The notes under the pieces are model-generated. The model did no database searches. It saw only the letters and a program-made list of their open reading frames with translations, and was not told the DNA's origin. A DNA stretch of 5,738 nt from Actinomycetes bacterium (GTDB lineage Bacteria > Actinomycetota > Acidimicrobiia > Acidimicrobiales > Palsa-688). A program made the translations under genes and the position numbers. Below, piece by piece: positions 5,000-5,738 of this stretch. Numbering within the stretch: the stretch's first letter is position 1; each line of letters begins with the position of its first letter. The stretch covers positions 1 to 5,738 of the forward strand of contig JAKABK010000149.1 of the NCBI GenBank assembly GCA_021796905.1. Reading direction: 5' to 3'.

Positions 5000-5254
5000 A
5001 TGGGAGATCCCGCCCGGGTGCGCCTGCGGTTGTTCGCGTCGGCCCGGGAGGCGGCCGGGGTCGCCGAGGCCGAGATCGAGGGGAAAGACGTCGACCAAGT
5101 GCTACGGGCCGCGGTCGGGCGTCTCGGGCCGGCCCTCGCCGAGGTCCTGGCGGTGAGCCGGGTGTGGGTCAACGGCGCTCCCGCCGGTCCTTCCACGCCG
5201 CTCGACGACGGCGACGAGGTCGCGGTGCTCCCCCCGGTCTCGGGGGGAGCCTGA
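5000..5254 (+). CDS. MoaD/ThiS-family sulfur carrier protein
   Basis: An 84-residue ubiquitin-fold protein. Its N-terminus VRLRLFASAREAAG (7-20) is the classic MoaD opening, WVNG (56-59) is the mid strand, and DDGDEVAVLPPVSGG (69-83) is the standard C-terminus. MoaD carries a thiocarboxylate on its terminal glycine and, with MoaE, inserts sulfur into precursor Z to make molybdopterin. The protein ends GGA rather than GG, so one alanine follows the glycine that must be activated; it would need trimming or a tolerant partner. A role in another sulfur-carrier pathway is therefore possible. The ATG at 5000 is supported by the -10 element 7 bases upstream and by homology, although the frame stays open further upstream. 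No moaE or moeB is in view. The molybdenum enzyme at 163-2442 would be one consumer of the cofactor. Confidence 0.88.
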   Translation: MGDPARVRLRLFASAREAAGVAEAEIEGKDVDQVLRAAVGRLGPALAEVLAVSRVWVNGAPAGPSTPLDDGDEVAVLPPVSGGA

Positions 5255-5266
5255 GCCGCCGGCGGC
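5255..5266. repeat. 12-base palindrome directly after the MoaD-type gene
   Basis: GCCGCCGGCGGC begins right after the TGA stop. It is perfectly self-complementary but has no loop or T-tract, so as a terminator it is weak. It may be no more than GC-rich sequence. Confidence 0.25.
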
Positions 5267-5311
5267 CGGCACCGGACCAGCCGCGTGCCCCAGGGGGCGC
5301 GCCAGGGCGGA

Positions 5312-5327
5312 CCGGACCGGGGTCCGG
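5312..5327. repeat. Inverted repeat CCGGACC-GG-GGTCCGG upstream of the RsiG-like gene
   Basis: Two perfect 7-base arms lie around a GG centre in the 112-base gap between the MoaD-type and RsiG-like genes. The position is centred about 33 bases before the -10 at 5353, suitable for an operator. It could alternatively be a tight hairpin ending the MoaD transcript, though no T-tract follows. Confidence 0.35.
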
Positions 5328-5352
5328 GCGGTAGGGGGCGGCGTCGCTTGGG

Positions 5353-5358
5353 TACCCT
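5353..5358 (+). promoter_or_regulatory. Candidate -10 element, near-leaderless promoter of RsiG-like gene
   Basis: TACCCT is followed after 8 bases by ATG at 5367. This is one base more than at the other four genes, so the transcript could begin at the start codon or one base before it. No -35 box is recognised. Confidence 0.5.
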
Positions 5359-5366
5359 CCTCGGCA

Positions 5367-5738
5367 ATGGACGAACCGACCGTCGACCCGCTCGACCCCG
5401 ACTTCTGCCGGGACCTGGGTGAGCAGTCGCTCGAGCAGCTACGGCGCCGGCGAGCGCTCGCCGACGAACGCGAGACCGGCTACTCCTACCTGCGCCGCAT
5501 GGTGCAGGGCCGGCTCGACATCGTGGCCGACGAGCGCGCCCGGCGGGCGTCGGGAAGCTCCGGGGACGGGGGGCCGTCTTCGCTCGTCGAGCGGCTCCCC
5601 ACGATCCTCGCTACCGGCATCCACGCCCCCGGACGCGGCCGGCTCCCCCAGCAGCTGGACCCCGGGGAGCTCGACCCGAGCGTCGACCGCCGCCTCGACG
5701 AGATCGTCTCGACCGCCGAGCTGACCGACCTCGCCTCG
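5367..5738 (+). CDS. rsiG: RsiG-like cyclic-di-GMP-binding anti-sigma factor, 5' part
   Basis: The first 124 codons are present and the gene runs off the window with no stop. In Streptomyces, RsiG holds the sigma factor WhiG inactive when bound to cyclic di-GMP, through helices bearing the signature E-x3-S-x2-R-x3-Q-x3-D. That signature is complete here: Glu36, Ser40, Arg43, Gln47, Asp51, in a charged helix starting near residue 18. A Gly/Ser-rich linker (about 61-69) follows, then LVERLPTILATGIHAPGRGRL and an acidic stretch leading to a new helix at about 110. Only one copy of the motif is visible. Streptomyces RsiG has two, while an older type has one and acts as a homodimer; the region that would hold a second copy lies beyond the edge. 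Similar proteins are often annotated as aerial mycelium formation proteins. The sigma partner is not in view. The start fits the -10 at 5353. Function as an anti-sigma factor is inferred from the motif and overall pattern. Confidence 0.8.
   Translation, partial: MDEPTVDPLDPDFCRDLGEQSLEQLRRRRALADERETGYSYLRRMVQGRLDIVADERARRASGSSGDGGPSSLVERLPTILATGIHAPGRGRLPQQLDPGELDPSVDRRLDEIVSTAELTDLAS

Noticed and set aside
4853..5098. An 82-codon N-terminal extension of the YgjP-like protein
   Set aside because: It has no family similarity, is Pro/Arg-rich, overlaps the MoaD gene and its promoter, and the -10 element plus GTG at 4852 marks a better start.
3848..5254. A 468-codon plus-strand open frame that runs antisense through the carboxyltransferase and peptidase genes and ends as the MoaD-type protein
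   Set aside because: Only the last 84 codons match a protein family. The rest is low-complexity, Arg/Gly/Pro-rich and antisense to well-supported genes, as expected from stop-poor GC-rich DNA.

Overview
The window is very GC-rich (well above 70% by eye) and densely coded on both strands. It looks chromosomal and actinobacterial: most genes lack a Shine-Dalgarno sequence and seem to be transcribed without a leader, a tRNA gene lacks an encoded CCA, and the last gene is an RsiG-type regulator, a family known from Actinomycetota. An Acidimicrobiia-like lineage is my best guess, but nothing here proves the class. There are no mobile elements, CRISPR arrays or rRNA genes, and no gene-free stretch over about 150 bases.

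Layout. 1-102: C-terminus of a short-chain dehydrogenase/reductase (SDR), cut by the window edge. 163-2442 (+): molybdopterin-binding large subunit of a xanthine dehydrogenase/CO dehydrogenase-type molybdenum hydroxylase. 2451-2522 (-): tRNA-Lys(TTT), convergent with the molybdenum enzyme, with a 10-bp hairpin between them. 2652-2861 (+): 69-residue DksA/TraR-type zinc-finger protein. 2872-4251 (-): 459-residue biotin-dependent carboxyltransferase-family protein with a divergent N-terminal half. 4283-4852 (-): YgjP-like zinc metallopeptidase, 31 bases upstream of the carboxyltransferase gene and probably in one transcript with it. 5000-5254 (+): MoaD/ThiS-type sulfur carrier, divergent from the peptidase gene. 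5367 to window end (+): RsiG-like protein with the full E-x3-S-x2-R-x3-Q-x3-D cyclic-di-GMP signature, cut by the window edge.

Two genes share a theme: the molybdenum enzyme needs molybdopterin, and a MoaD-type protein supplies sulfur for making it. They are not in one operon. The FAD and iron-sulfur subunits that normally accompany the large subunit are not in the window. The rest looks like ordinary chromosomal neighbours.

The most striking signal is regulatory. Five of the six genes whose 5' ends are visible have a TA-N3-T hexamer exactly 7 (four genes) or 8 (one gene) bases before an ATG or GTG, as expected of leaderless transcripts. This supplies promoters and fixes starts for the molybdenum enzyme (163) and the peptidase (4852). 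The other main point is the RsiG-like protein, which implies a cyclic-di-GMP-controlled sigma/anti-sigma switch in this organism. No wholly new multigene system is visible.
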